From assembly GCA_017634065.1 (NCBI GenBank), contig JAGBOC010000019.1:88647-152646 (forward strand): a DNA stretch of 64,000 nt. The letters are read 5' to 3'. Below the pieces are notes generated by a model. It searched no databases. It worked only from the letters and a program-made list of their open reading frames with translations, and had not been told where the DNA came from. Both the position numbers and the translations under genes were made by a program. Numbering within the stretch: the stretch's first letter is position 1; each line of letters starts with the position of its first letter. Positions 18,202 to 27,647 of the stretch are shown here, piece by piece. This DNA comes from Lachnospiraceae bacterium. GTDB taxonomy: Bacteria > Bacillota > Clostridia > Lachnospirales > Lachnospiraceae.

Positions 18202-21200
18202 ATGGATAGATTCTTAGATGTTGTAAAAATTGATTTTAGTGAAAATATTGAAAAGTATTTTCGAGATGTAGAAGTTGAGAGTATTAAAAAGAGTAAAACT
18301 CATAATACTCTCAATTTTTATCTTATATCGCAGAATCTGATTCCTTATATGTATAAAAAGGCGACAGAAGAAATAATGACATCTAAACTTTTTAATGTGG
18401 ATTCTGCAAAGCAGAATACTAATGATACTAATTTAAATAGTCCGATAAACTTAAATATAAAATATAAACTATCTGATAATTATACAGCAAAGGCTATCTA
18501 TGATGAAATTAGAAAAGATTTATTTGATGAGCTTAAAGACATAAGAGTTTTGTATGCGGCTTTCTTTAGACAGGATAATATTAAGTTTACAGATGATGAT
18601 ACTATGGAAATAACATTTGTAAAGGCAAAAGAGTTTAAGAGTGTACAGGATGAGTTAGTTAATACAATTAAAAACATTTTTGAAAATAGATACGGTAAAA
18701 AGATTAATATAAAAATAAACCTTGTCGATTTCGAAGCAGATCAAAGTTTTGAAAATAGAAAAAGTGCAACTTATGATGATGTAAAAAATACTGAAGTTTC
18801 AGAAGATAATAATAAAGCACCTTTAGTTTCTAAAAAAAGCAGTGTAAGAGATAGAAACAATGGCATAAGTAAAGAAGGGGACATACTATATGGCAAAGCA
18901 AAAAGAACTAAAGCAAAGTTTGTTTCTATAGCAAATATTCTTTATGATATGGATAACATAGAGACAAAGGGAGTTATCTATAATTTAAGACTTAGGAAAC
19001 CACAGGGAAAAGAGTTCATCATCTACTCTGTATTTATCTATGATGGAGAAGCGTGTATAGAGATAAAGTTCTTTGGAAATGCATCTGATGAAGATACATT
19101 CAAACTTCGATTTAAGATTGGTACAGAGATCATTGTAATTGGAAATGCAAAATATGATACTTATTCTTCAAGCATAATTATAGGACCAAGGGGAATATCA
19201 CTTATAAAGGTAGCAGGAGAGAGAGAGGTTATAGAGTTTGGACATCTTGGAGATGAGGATTACCACAATATTATCATAACTGATAGAACTGATGATGAAA
19301 AAGAGAAAAGAGTAGAACTTCATTTGCATACAAAATCAAGTGCACAGGATGGTGTGGGTGAAGTAAAAGCATATATAGATACAGCGACAAAGTTTGGTAT
19401 GACTGCTATGGCTATCACCGACCATGGCTGTGTAAATGCACTTGCTGATGCATATGACTACATAGAAGATAAGAAAAGACCAAGAAAAAATCAAAAGTTC
19501 AAACTTATATATGGAGTAGAGGGATATCTCGTAGACGATTTTGAAAATTATTATATAGATAGAGATAATAATTTCTCAAAGAAATCTCATAAGATAAATG
19601 GTGATTTTGTAGTATTTGAACTTGCTACAACTGGCTTAAATAGAAAAAATGATGATATCATAAAGATAGAAGCTGTAAGGGTCAGTGACTTTGCAGTTAC
19701 AGGTAATTATGAAGCATTTGTAAAAACAAATAAACCAATAAGTGTAAATATAAGAGACAACACTGGCATAAGAGAAAGTGATCTTACGAATGCAGGAACT
19801 CTTAAAGATGCATTATCTGGCTTAATAAACTTTGCAAAAGATTCTGTACTTGTGACATCAAGTTTTAATCCAAATTGGATGATAACTGATATATTAAAAG
19901 AGAATGGATTTGATAATGATGTAGCTGTTTTAGATTTAACTACTATATCAAGATTAGTTTTACCTAAATTGAAAAGAAGTGATTTGGTTTCTATAGCCAA
20001 AGAATTAAAGATTAAATATGAAGGACTTACAGATAGAAAAAAAGGTGAGACAAAGAAAGTCTTGACTCCAAAAGAAAAACTGATTCTTGAAGGACCAATT
20101 TTAAGTGCGATTCTTCGAATTTTGAATACTGACTATGCTGTAAATGATATATCAGAATTGCGAGATAAGATAAAAATAACAGATGAGTTTATCCGTAGGC
20201 TTCCATACTATCATATAATTTTACTTGCAAAAAATGATGTGGGAAGAGTAAATCTATATAAACTTGTGTCTGATTCAAGTATAAAATATATGTATAACAA
20301 AAGACCAAGGATGCCACGTTCATTGATTAATAAGTATAGAGAAGGTCTTATCATAGGTTCTGCTTGTATCGTTGGAGAGTTTATGAATGCAGTAAAAAAT
20401 GGTGCAAGTGATGATTATCTAAAGAATATAGCAATGTATTATGATTATCTTGAGATACAACCTGTGTTAAATAATTCTTTCTTACTTATAGAAGATAAGG
20501 AGAACTTTAAGAGCATAAAAGATTTAGAAGATTTAAATCGAAAAGTTATAGAGATTGCAGATGAAATAGGCAAGTTAGTTGTAGCAACTTGTGATTGCCA
20601 CTATGTAGAAAAGTCTGATAAACTTTTTAGAACAATATTAAGGATTGGGACATCATATAAAAAGACAAATGTAAACGCAGAAGGCAAACTTAAAGTAGAA
20701 ATAGCAGAAGGACTTGAGAGTTCAAATGCTGAAGAGTTGTATTTTAGAACAACAAAAGAAATGCTTGATGAGTTTGCTTATCTTGGAATTGATAAGGCAA
20801 GAGAAGTAGTTATCACCAACACAAATAAGATAAATAATATGATAGAAGAGATAATTCCAAAAAGACTTGATAAGTGTCCTCCACATATAGAAGGCAGTGA
20901 TGAAGAATTAAAGAACTCTTGCTATGCAAAGTATGAAAAAATATTTGGTGATACAAATATAGAAGAGGTAAAAAATCGTCTTGACAATGAGTTAAAGTAT
21001 ATAATTGACAATGGCTACTCTGTGATGTATATAGCCGCAAAGAAACTCATAGATTATTCAGTTGAAAATGGATATCCAGTTGGATCAAGAGGATCAGTGG
21101 GCTCTAGCTTTGTAGCGACACTTATTGGAGTGTCAGAAGTGAATCCATTAAAACCTTATTATAGGTGTCCAAAATGTAATCATATAGAATATGATACAGA

Positions 21201-22980
21201 AGAGACAAGAAAGTATGAAAATGACACTGGCTTTGATATGCCGGATAAAAATTGTCCAGTTTGCAATACTAAAATGTTGAAAGATGGAGTGAATATACCA
21301 TTTGAGACATTTTTGGGCATCCCAGGAGATAAGGCTGCTCATAAGGAGCCAGACATTGACTTAAACTTTTGTTCAGTTTATCAGTCAAGTATTCACAGAA
21401 AGACTGTAGACTTATTTGGTGAAGCAAATACATTTAAGGCTGGAACGGTAGGAACAGTAGCTCCTAAAACAGCCTATGCTTATGTAGAGAAGTATGCAAA
21501 GCAAGAAAAGAAGAGTCTTACACATGAACAAATAAATTATTATGTGGGAAAGATACTTGATTGCAAAAATAATACAGGACAGCATCCGGGTGGAATGGTT
21601 GTGCTTCCAAAAGGTGAAGAGATATATACATTTACTCCTATACAACTTGCAGCAGATAAAGAGGGAAATGGAATCACAACTCATTTTGATTATCATAAAA
21701 TAGATAAAAACTTATTGAAACTTGACTTGCTTGGACATGACTCACCACTTATACTCAAAAAACTTGGTGAATTAACAGGCACCAATTTTTTGGAAGTTCC
21801 ATTTTATGAGGAAGAGGTTCTTAGGTTATTTAAGAATACATCAAGTTTAGGTATCACTTCAAATGATATAAGTGGGACTAAACTTGGCTGCCTAACTATT
21901 CCAGAGTTTGGAACTGACTTTGCGATGGGTATGTGTGAGGAAGCAAAACCAAAGACTGTAGCGGATTTAATCCGTATAGCAGGTCTTGCTCATGGAACAG
22001 ATGTGTGGCAGGGCAATGTTCAAGAGCTTATAAGAAATGGTGACTGCGAATTAAACTCTGCTATCTGTTGCAGAGATGACATAATGATATATCTCATAGA
22101 TAAGGGTCTTGATATGGGACTTGCATTTAATATTATGGAAAGTGTCAGAAAGGGAAAAGGCTTAAAGGCAGAGTGGGTAGATGAGATGAAAGCACATGAT
22201 GTGCCAGACTGGTACATTGGGTGCTGTAAGAAAATTAAGTATATGTTCCCTAAAGCTCATGCAGCAGCGTATGTTCTCGCATCACTTCGGATAGCATATT
22301 ACAAAGTGCACTATCCAAAAGAATACTATGCAGTGTATTTTTCTGTGAAGAAAGATGGTATAGATTATAAACTGATGATGCAAAGTAAAGAAGACATTAC
22401 TTATCACATAGCAAAAATTAAAAGGATAATTAATGAGAAAAGTTCAGATTCTGACTTCAAGAAAAAAATGAGTGAGCAGGAAAAAACTGAAAATGTTAGT
22501 GAGAAAAAAATTATAAATGATATAGATGATGTAAGCGATGAAGAAAAACTTGATGATGAGACACTTACTTATAAAAAGTATGAGGAGATGTCTGCAAAAA
22601 ACTTATATGATTTATATATGGTATATAGGGTAGTGGAAGAAATGAAGGCAAGGGGAATTGATTTCTGTCCTATAGATATTTATAAAGCAAAATGCAGTGA
22701 TTTTCAAGTTATTGATGGTAAAATAATGCCTTCCTTTGATTCCATACCTGGTGTAGGAACAAAGGATATTGACATAGATTATAATAATAACATTCCCGAG
22801 AGTGAAAAGAGTACTGCTATGAAATGTGAGATAGAAGGGAATAAAGGTGAGTACAGTTCTATAGAAAACTTTGCTAATAGGACAGGAGTAAATAAGACTG
22901 TGCTTGAAACTATGAAGAAACTGGACTTATTTAAGGGTATGAAAGAAGAGGAACAGAATACTGTTTTTGACTATTTATAA
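18202..22980 (+). CDS. polC: DNA polymerase III alpha subunit, PolC type, with degenerate exonuclease domain
   Basis: This is the replicative polymerase of low-G+C Gram-positives: 1592 residues versus about 1440 in Bacillus. In order it has an N-terminal domain, an OB fold (about 250-345), PHP part 1 (HLHT at 374, AITDHG), a DnaQ-like exonuclease (about 468-630), PHP part 2 (ATCDCHYVE), the polymerase core (PVGSRGSVGSSF, EPDIDLNF, GTDVWQGNVQEL, MFPKAHAAAYV) with a Cys4 zinc module (CPKC and CPVC), and a C-terminal clamp-binding-like QNTVF. The exonuclease has lost every DEDDh residue: motif I D-x-E is E473-L-A475, the motif II Asp is N558, and the motif III His and Asp are T610 and G615. A charged insertion of about 50 residues follows 1414. 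The polymerase active site looks intact. Confidence 0.96.
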   Translation: MDRFLDVVKIDFSENIEKYFRDVEVESIKKSKTHNTLNFYLISQNLIPYMYKKATEEIMTSKLFNVDSAKQNTNDTNLNSPINLNIKYKLSDNYTAKAIYDEIRKDLFDELKDIRVLYAAFFRQDNIKFTDDDTMEITFVKAKEFKSVQDELVNTIKNIFENRYGKKINIKINLVDFEADQSFENRKSATYDDVKNTEVSEDNNKAPLVSKKSSVRDRNNGISKEGDILYGKAKRTKAKFVSIANILYDMDNIETKGVIYNLRLRKPQGKEFIIYSVFIYDGEACIEIKFFGNASDEDTFKLRFKIGTEIIVIGNAKYDTYSSSIIIGPRGISLIKVAGEREVIEFGHLGDEDYHNIIITDRTDDEKEKRVELHLHTKSSAQDGVGEVKAYIDTATKFGMTAMAITDHGCVNALADAYDYIEDKKRPRKNQKFKLIYGVEGYLVDDFENYYIDRDNNFSKKSHKINGDFVVFELATTGLNRKNDDIIKIEAVRVSDFAVTGNYEAFVKTNKPISVNIRDNTGIRESDLTNAGTLKDALSGLINFAKDSVLVTSSFNPNWMITDILKENGFDNDVAVLDLTTISRLVLPKLKRSDLVSIAKELKIKYEGLTDRKKGETKKVLTPKEKLILEGPILSAILRILNTDYAVNDISELRDKIKITDEFIRRLPYYHIILLAKNDVGRVNLYKLVSDSSIKYMYNKRPRMPRSLINKYREGLIIGSACIVGEFMNAVKNGASDDYLKNIAMYYDYLEIQPVLNNSFLLIEDKENFKSIKDLEDLNRKVIEIADEIGKLVVATCDCHYVEKSDKLFRTILRIGTSYKKTNVNAEGKLKVEIAEGLESSNAEELYFRTTKEMLDEFAYLGIDKAREVVITNTNKINNMIEEIIPKRLDKCPPHIEGSDEELKNSCYAKYEKIFGDTNIEEVKNRLDNELKYIIDNGYSVMYIAAKKLIDYSVENGYPVGSRGSVGSSFVATLIGVSEVNPLKPYYRCPKCNHIEYDTEETRKYENDTGFDMPDKNCPVCNTKMLKDGVNIPFETFLGIPGDKAAHKEPDIDLNFCSVYQSSIHRKTVDLFGEANTFKAGTVGTVAPKTAYAYVEKYAKQEKKSLTHEQINYYVGKILDCKNNTGQHPGGMVVLPKGEEIYTFTPIQLAADKEGNGITTHFDYHKIDKNLLKLDLLGHDSPLILKKLGELTGTNFLEVPFYEEEVLRLFKNTSSLGITSNDISGTKLGCLTIPEFGTDFAMGMCEEAKPKTVADLIRIAGLAHGTDVWQGNVQELIRNGDCELNSAICCRDDIMIYLIDKGLDMGLAFNIMESVRKGKGLKAEWVDEMKAHDVPDWYIGCCKKIKYMFPKAHAAAYVLASLRIAYYKVHYPKEYYAVYFSVKKDGIDYKLMMQSKEDITYHIAKIKRIINEKSSDSDFKKKMSEQEKTENVSEKKIINDIDDVSDEEKLDDETLTYKKYEEMSAKNLYDLYMVYRVVEEMKARGIDFCPIDIYKAKCSDFQVIDGKIMPSFDSIPGVGTKDIDIDYNNNIPESEKSTAMKCEIEGNKGEYSSIENFANRTGVNKTVLETMKKLDLFKGMKEEEQNTVFDYL

Positions 22981-23026
22981 GACTTAATGTTAAAGATATG
23001 AAATTTGGGACAGCATTATTTTAGAG

Positions 23027-24682
23027 ATGATATATGTTTATATAAGTAAAGAGTTAAAACCATTTGAGACAGACATAAGAGATTTATGTCTGGCTTTTTT
23101 TACTTTGAAGAAAATCACTTATCTATTTGAAGATGAGATAAGTGTTAAAACATTTGAAAGTAAGATAAACTCTGATGATATTGTTGTGAAAGATTATTAT
23201 GATGGTAGTGCAAGTGGAGATAGACTTAAAATTAAATCTGAAGTAAAAAGGCAACTATATAATTATTTGAGTAATTTAACGGGTAAGAAGCTTTTGTGGG
23301 GGACTCTCACTGGTATAAGACCTGTAAATATAGTTACTGAAATTATAGAAAATACTGGATTAAGTAAAATTAAGTATGGGAAAGATAGAAGTACAAGTGG
23401 GAGAGCAATAAATGATGTAATGGGCTTAAGCCCTATAGTAGAGATAGAAAATCCTATATATAAAGAAAACGAAACTATAAAGGAATATTTGAAAAAAGAG
23501 TATTATATAAGTGATGAAAAGGCATTTGAACTCATTAAGATAGCAAGAAATGAGATAAGCATACTTGATAGGCAAATAGTAAGAGATTATAAAGATAGTT
23601 ATAGTGTTTATGTAGGTGTTCCTTTTTGTAAAAGTACCTGCCTATATTGTTCATTTACATCATTCAATATAGAAAAGTTCTCTAAATATGTAGATAGATA
23701 TTTAGATACACTTAAAAAAGATTTTAGTTTGCGAGTTGAGAGAATAGTAAATCAAAATGAGTTAATTGCAGATAAAGTTCGTGAGAGTGTAAAAAGTAGT
23801 TCTATAAATAAACTTACTCCTTTAACTCTTTATATAGGTGGTGGGACACCTACATCTCTTGATGAAAAACATTTTGAAGTATTACTTTCAATCATTGATG
23901 ACTATGTTGATAAAAGTAAGTGTGTCGAATATACAGTGGAAGCGGGGCGCCCAGATACAATTAGCAAAGAAAAATTATTGATAATGAAGAAACATGGTGT
24001 GACAAGAATATCAATTAATCCACAGAGTTTCAATCAGAAAACTTTAGACCTTATCGGTAGGAAACATAGCGTCAAAGATGTTGTAGAAAAGTTTAGACTT
24101 GCGAGAACTTTGGGCTTTGACAATATAAATATGGATATAATTTTGGGGCTTCCGAATGAACATCTATTTGAGGTTTTAAAGACATTAAATGGGATAAGAA
24201 AACTTAAGCCTGACTCATTTACAGTTCATTCACTTGCACTTAAAAGGGCTGCAAGGCTCAACTTTGAACTTGAAGCGTGGACTAATAACTATTATCTTGC
24301 AGGAGTAGGGAAAAATAGAGATGGCAAATCAGATAAGAAGTTAGAAAGTGTTGCAAAACTTAAGTTTTCATCTTTGCAAGAAGGGAAGAGAGAAATTGAT
24401 AAAATGTTTAAGTGGTGCGAAAGATTGTCTGAATATCTGAAATTAAAACCATATTATCTATATAGACAAAAAAACATAGCAGGGAACCTTGAAAATGTCG
24501 GCTATGCAAAGGAAGGCAAAGAGTGTATCTATAATATTATGATGATGAGTGAAAGACATTCTGTGTATGGATTTGGGACAGGCACTACCAAAGAAGTTTT
24601 TTATGAAAATGGTAACAAAAGAATTGAAAGTGAAGAAGGCTATAAATCAGTTATAGATTATTGTGAAAGAGTAGGAGTTTAG
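23027..24682 (+). CDS. hemZ: HemZ-like radical SAM oxygen-independent coproporphyrinogen dehydrogenase family protein
   Basis: At 551 residues it shows the HemZ layout: an N-terminal domain of about 170 residues specific to this group (GKKLLWGTLTGIRPVNI), then the radical SAM core with C-x3-C-x2-C in VGVPFCKSTCLYCSF, the SAM-binding YIGGGTPTSL, SINPQSFNQKTLDLIGR, and DIILGLPNE. The C-terminal part includes PYYLYRQKNIAGNLENVGY, typical of HemN relatives. Family members are annotated as coproporphyrinogen oxidases, but many act as other radical enzymes; no heme genes are near. No clear ribosome site precedes the ATG. It follows polC by 46 bases. Confidence 0.88.
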   Translation: MIYVYISKELKPFETDIRDLCLAFFTLKKITYLFEDEISVKTFESKINSDDIVVKDYYDGSASGDRLKIKSEVKRQLYNYLSNLTGKKLLWGTLTGIRPVNIVTEIIENTGLSKIKYGKDRSTSGRAINDVMGLSPIVEIENPIYKENETIKEYLKKEYYISDEKAFELIKIARNEISILDRQIVRDYKDSYSVYVGVPFCKSTCLYCSFTSFNIEKFSKYVDRYLDTLKKDFSLRVERIVNQNELIADKVRESVKSSSINKLTPLTLYIGGGTPTSLDEKHFEVLLSIIDDYVDKSKCVEYTVEAGRPDTISKEKLLIMKKHGVTRISINPQSFNQKTLDLIGRKHSVKDVVEKFRLARTLGFDNINMDIILGLPNEHLFEVLKTLNGIRKLKPDSFTVHSLALKRAARLNFELEAWTNNYYLAGVGKNRDGKSDKKLESVAKLKFSSLQEGKREIDKMFKWCERLSEYLKLKPYYLYRQKNIAGNLENVGYAKEGKECIYNIMMMSERHSVYGFGTGTTKEVFYENGNKRIESEEGYKSVIDYCERVGV

Positions 24683-26722
24683 TTGCTTTACGAAGTTAAA
24701 AATGGAACAGTTTCTCTTGGAGGGAATGAGATATTGTCTCATTTCAATTTTCGTATGGTTGACAATGAGAAGATAGGTATAGTGGGGAGAAATGGAGCAG
24801 GGAAAACTACGTTACTTAAACTTATGAATGATGAAGTGCATCTTGACTATAATGATGACAACACAATTGGTGAAATAGTTAAGTCAAAAGACTTTAACTG
24901 TGGTTATCTTAAGCAACAACTTGCAGAAGCGAGGTCAATAGAGTCTTTACCCACTATGACAGTTTATAGTTATTTACTTGAAGCATTTACAAAGCTATTA
25001 GAGATGGAGAGAAAAATTGAGATACTCACAAATGAACTGGAAAAGGAATATGATGAGAAAAAAACAATAGAACTGAACACTATGATAGATACCTATAATT
25101 TTGAAGGGGGATACACTTATTTAAGAGAACTAAAGACGGGATTTAAGAAATTTGGATTTAATGAAGATGATTTGCAAAGACCAATAAGTGAGTTTTCGGG
25201 TGGTCAGTCTACCAAAATATCATTACTTAAGTTGCTTCTATCTAAACCAGATGTGCTTATGCTTGATGAGCCGACAAATCATCTTGATATATCAGCGATA
25301 GAGTGGACAGAAAACTATCTAAAAAATTATAAAAAGAATATAGTTGTAGTTTCTCATGATAGAATGTTTCTCGATAATATTTGCAATGTCATCTATGATG
25401 TGGAAAATAAGGAGACAGTTCGTTATGATGGAAATTATACTGACTTTGTCGCTCAAAAAAAGATTAATTATGAGTTAAAACTTGCGGAGTATAATAAAAA
25501 CTTAAAGGAAATAGAAAGACTAACTGAACTTGCTGATAGATTTAGATATAAGGCTACAAAGGCAAAGATGGTACAGTCAAAAGACAAGGTCATTGAAAAA
25601 CTTAAAGATAAGACATTTAAACCAGTTGAAGCTGACACAAAGACTTTTCATGTAAAGATAGTTCCAAATAAGGCTGGTGGAAAAGAAGTATTGAGATGTG
25701 AAGACTTGGCGATAGGCTATGGTGGAGATGAAAGAGGGAATGTTGCAAATGAAAGCATAGGGAATAGATTTCAATATAAAAATGCATCACACATAATTAC
25801 AAAAGTAAACTTACTTGTAAATAGAGGAGACAGACTTGCAGTTATAGGTGCAAATGGAACAGGGAAATCAACATTTATAAAAACCATAGTTGGAGTTTTG
25901 CCAAAGATTTCTGGCGAGTATAATTTTGGACATGAGATTTCATACGAATATTTTGACCAGAGAATAGCTGAAAATAGTTCGGTAAAAACATTGTTTGATG
26001 ATTTTTCTGATGAGTTTCCAAGTTATGATAATACCACGGTTAGAAATAGGCTCGGCAGATTTTTATTTGATGAAGAAGATATAGTTAAGAGAGTTTGCGA
26101 TTTATCTGGTGGAGAGAAAGTTAGGTTAAGTCTTGCTAAGATTTTTGAAAGGAAACCAAATCTTTTGATACTTGATGAACCGACAAATCACCTTGACATT
26201 CTTGGTAAAGAGTCGCTTGAAGAGATAATAGAAAGTTTTGAGGGCACAGTTATATTTGTATCGCATGATAGATATTTTGTGAAGAAAATTGCAAGTAAGG
26301 TTTTGCTATTTGAAAGTAACGATACGGGTAGCAATATGTCAGGGACTTGCAATTTTGAAGTTTTGACAAGGTTTTTTGAATTTGGCTATGATGATTATGA
26401 AAAATATGAGCGTGAGAAAATGACTGATGAAGACAGCGAAAGTGTAGTAGCGAAATCTCATAATGTAAAAATCAAAGAAAAAGATAGTGAAAATAAGCTT
26501 AATTATGAAGAAAAAAAGTTAAAAAATAGAGATGAAAAAAAGGCAAAGAAACTTGAAAATGAAATAGCAGGTTTAGAAGCAGAACTAAAGGCATTAAATG
26601 AAAAACTTGAAGATAGCAGTATAGCAAGTAATTTTGAAGAGCTTTCAAAACTGCAACATGAGATAGATGAGAAGAATAGCATTATAGAAAAGAAATATGC
26701 TGAATGGGCGGATTTACAATAA
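24683..26722 (+). CDS. ABC-F family ATP-binding protein
   Basis: Two ABC ATPase domains lie in one chain with no membrane segments. Domain 1: Walker A GRNGAGKTT, signature FSGGQSTKISL, Walker B DVLMLDEPTNHLD. Domain 2: GANGTGKST, LSGGEKVRLSL, NLLILDEPTNHLD. The interdomain linker and a charged C-terminal coiled coil (from about residue 600) complete the ABC-F plan. ABC-F proteins act at the ribosome exit site in translation rescue or antibiotic protection. The start is TTG directly after the hemZ stop: GTAGGAG lies at proper distance and the product then begins with the family-like LYEVKNGTVSLGG. No ATG is available nearby. Confidence 0.92.
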   Translation: MLYEVKNGTVSLGGNEILSHFNFRMVDNEKIGIVGRNGAGKTTLLKLMNDEVHLDYNDDNTIGEIVKSKDFNCGYLKQQLAEARSIESLPTMTVYSYLLEAFTKLLEMERKIEILTNELEKEYDEKKTIELNTMIDTYNFEGGYTYLRELKTGFKKFGFNEDDLQRPISEFSGGQSTKISLLKLLLSKPDVLMLDEPTNHLDISAIEWTENYLKNYKKNIVVVSHDRMFLDNICNVIYDVENKETVRYDGNYTDFVAQKKINYELKLAEYNKNLKEIERLTELADRFRYKATKAKMVQSKDKVIEKLKDKTFKPVEADTKTFHVKIVPNKAGGKEVLRCEDLAIGYGGDERGNVANESIGNRFQYKNASHIITKVNLLVNRGDRLAVIGANGTGKSTFIKTIVGVLPKISGEYNFGHEISYEYFDQRIAENSSVKTLFDDFSDEFPSYDNTTVRNRLGRFLFDEEDIVKRVCDLSGGEKVRLSLAKIFERKPNLLILDEPTNHLDILGKESLEEIIESFEGTVIFVSHDRYFVKKIASKVLLFESNDTGSNMSGTCNFEVLTRFFEFGYDDYEKYEREKMTDEDSESVVAKSHNVKIKEKDSENKLNYEEKKLKNRDEKKAKKLENEIAGLEAELKALNEKLEDSSIASNFEELSKLQHEIDEKNSIIEKKYAEWADLQ

Positions 26723-26794
26723 TAGGGCGAGTTTTAAGGGATTGTATAGTAAGAAAAATGTCATAAAATCTATAAATTCAAACTCAAAAAAATC

Positions 26795-26822
26795 TTGACA
26801 AAATAGGCAAAAATAGTATAAT
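26795..26822 (+). promoter_or_regulatory. Strong sigma-A-type promoter
   Basis: A consensus TTGACA (26795-26800), 16-base spacer and consensus TATAAT (26817-26822) precede AGGAGG (26841-26846) and the ATG at 26853. Both hexamers and the ribosome site are perfect. Confidence 0.93.
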
Positions 26823-26852
26823 TATTGTAACAATTCATATAGGAGGAATAGT

Positions 26853-27431
26853 ATGAAGAAGAGAATTATAAGCTTAGTATTAGCTTTGACATTCGTATTT
26901 GCATCAGTTCTTTCTACTAACGCTGCTTCTTTTTCACAAGGCGCAACTGTTGGTTCAGTAACAACAAAGAACCCAACTTCAATGTCTTATAAAGATGTTA
27001 GCCGTCTTGCAGAGATAGCAACAAACGTTCGTGGAAAACAAGCTAGAATAGTAAATGCAACAAGATACAATGGTAGCAATACAACTTGGATCGCTAGACT
27101 TAACTTCGGTGACGGTGGCGACCAATGTGCAGCTGATTTCGTTCTTACTGTTTACCCATATTCTTGGGATGCAAAGACTCAATCAGTTACTTCATTACCA
27201 TTTGCAAATGCTGAAGAAGGTACTGCTAAGTTTGGACCATGTTGGTATTATTTCGGATTATTCGATGATACTACTCACCAATCATGTGGTTTCGCTATAG
27301 CTGAAAGAATTAAGAGATGGCCAGATTGGAAAGATCTTTCATTCTCTGGTGTTACTTACAGAGGTGTTGGCTATACTGGTTCTTATGCTGAGGGAAATGA
27401 TCAAGCTTTCATGGAAAAGCACATTCAATAA
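26853..27431 (+). CDS. Abundant-looking secreted protein of unknown function
   Basis: I do not recognise the family. The 192-residue product has a standard signal peptide (MKKRIISLVLALTFVFA, then a cleavage site like STNAA-S). The mature part is compact, with several Trp and Tyr and four Cys-containing spots (DQCAA, GPCWYYFG, QSCGF), and contains WDAKTQ and RWPDWKDLSF. The gene is monocistronic between a consensus promoter and a strong terminator. Phe codons are mostly TTC (8 of 12 counted) and Arg CGT appears, unlike the TTT/AGA-rich neighbours, which suggests strong expression. It may be a surface or matrix protein, but that is a guess. Confidence 0.85.
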   Translation: MKKRIISLVLALTFVFASVLSTNAASFSQGATVGSVTTKNPTSMSYKDVSRLAEIATNVRGKQARIVNATRYNGSNTTWIARLNFGDGGDQCAADFVLTVYPYSWDAKTQSVTSLPFANAEEGTAKFGPCWYYFGLFDDTTHQSCGFAIAERIKRWPDWKDLSFSGVTYRGVGYTGSYAEGNDQAFMEKHIQ

Positions 27432-27453
27432 TTAATTATTATGTGAGAAAAAG

Positions 27454-27485
27454 AAAGTCCATGCGTACGCGATGGACTTTTTTTG
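27454..27485 (+). terminator. Rho-independent terminator
   Basis: AAAGTCCAT and ATGGACTTT flank a short G+C-rich loop (GCGTACGCG) and are followed by a T-run. It ends the secreted-protein unit and isolates it from rplM. Confidence 0.93.
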
Positions 27486-27499
27486 TTGAGTAAAAATGG

Positions 27500-27528
27500 T
27501 TGACAAAAGTCATCTATTTTAGTATTAT
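27500..27528 (+). promoter_or_regulatory. rplM-rpsI promoter
   Basis: TTGACA (27500-27505), 17-base spacer, TATTAT (27523-27528). The start point is expected near 27535, which gives a leader of about 110 bases before rplM. Confidence 0.85.
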
Positions 27529-27532
27529 TATA

Positions 27533-27640
27533 GGGCTCTTAAATGAGTCCTTTTTTTATCTCATTTTGAGTATCACCGAAAATGACAGTGCAAGAAACTA
27601 TTAAAAAAGGAATTGTACTTGCACACCAGAGTAAGGAGGA
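27533..27640 (+). promoter_or_regulatory. Structured rplM leader, probably the L13-leader autoregulatory RNA
   Basis: Two elements are visible. GGGCTC/GAGTCC (27533-27538, 27545-27550) followed by seven T looks like a small terminator or 5' hairpin. Further down GTGCAAG (27588-27594) pairs perfectly with CTTGCAC (27618-27624) across a 23-base loop, just before the ribosome site AAGGAGG (27633-27639). Firmicute rplM operons are known to carry an L13 leader that binds L13; position and size fit, but I could not match the consensus. Confidence 0.55.
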
Positions 27641-27647
27641 AAATAAT

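Noticed and set aside
27582-27647. Longer L13 protein starting at 27582
   Set aside because: The frame is open by chance through the leader stem; the AAGGAGG site and normal L13 length fix the start at 27648.
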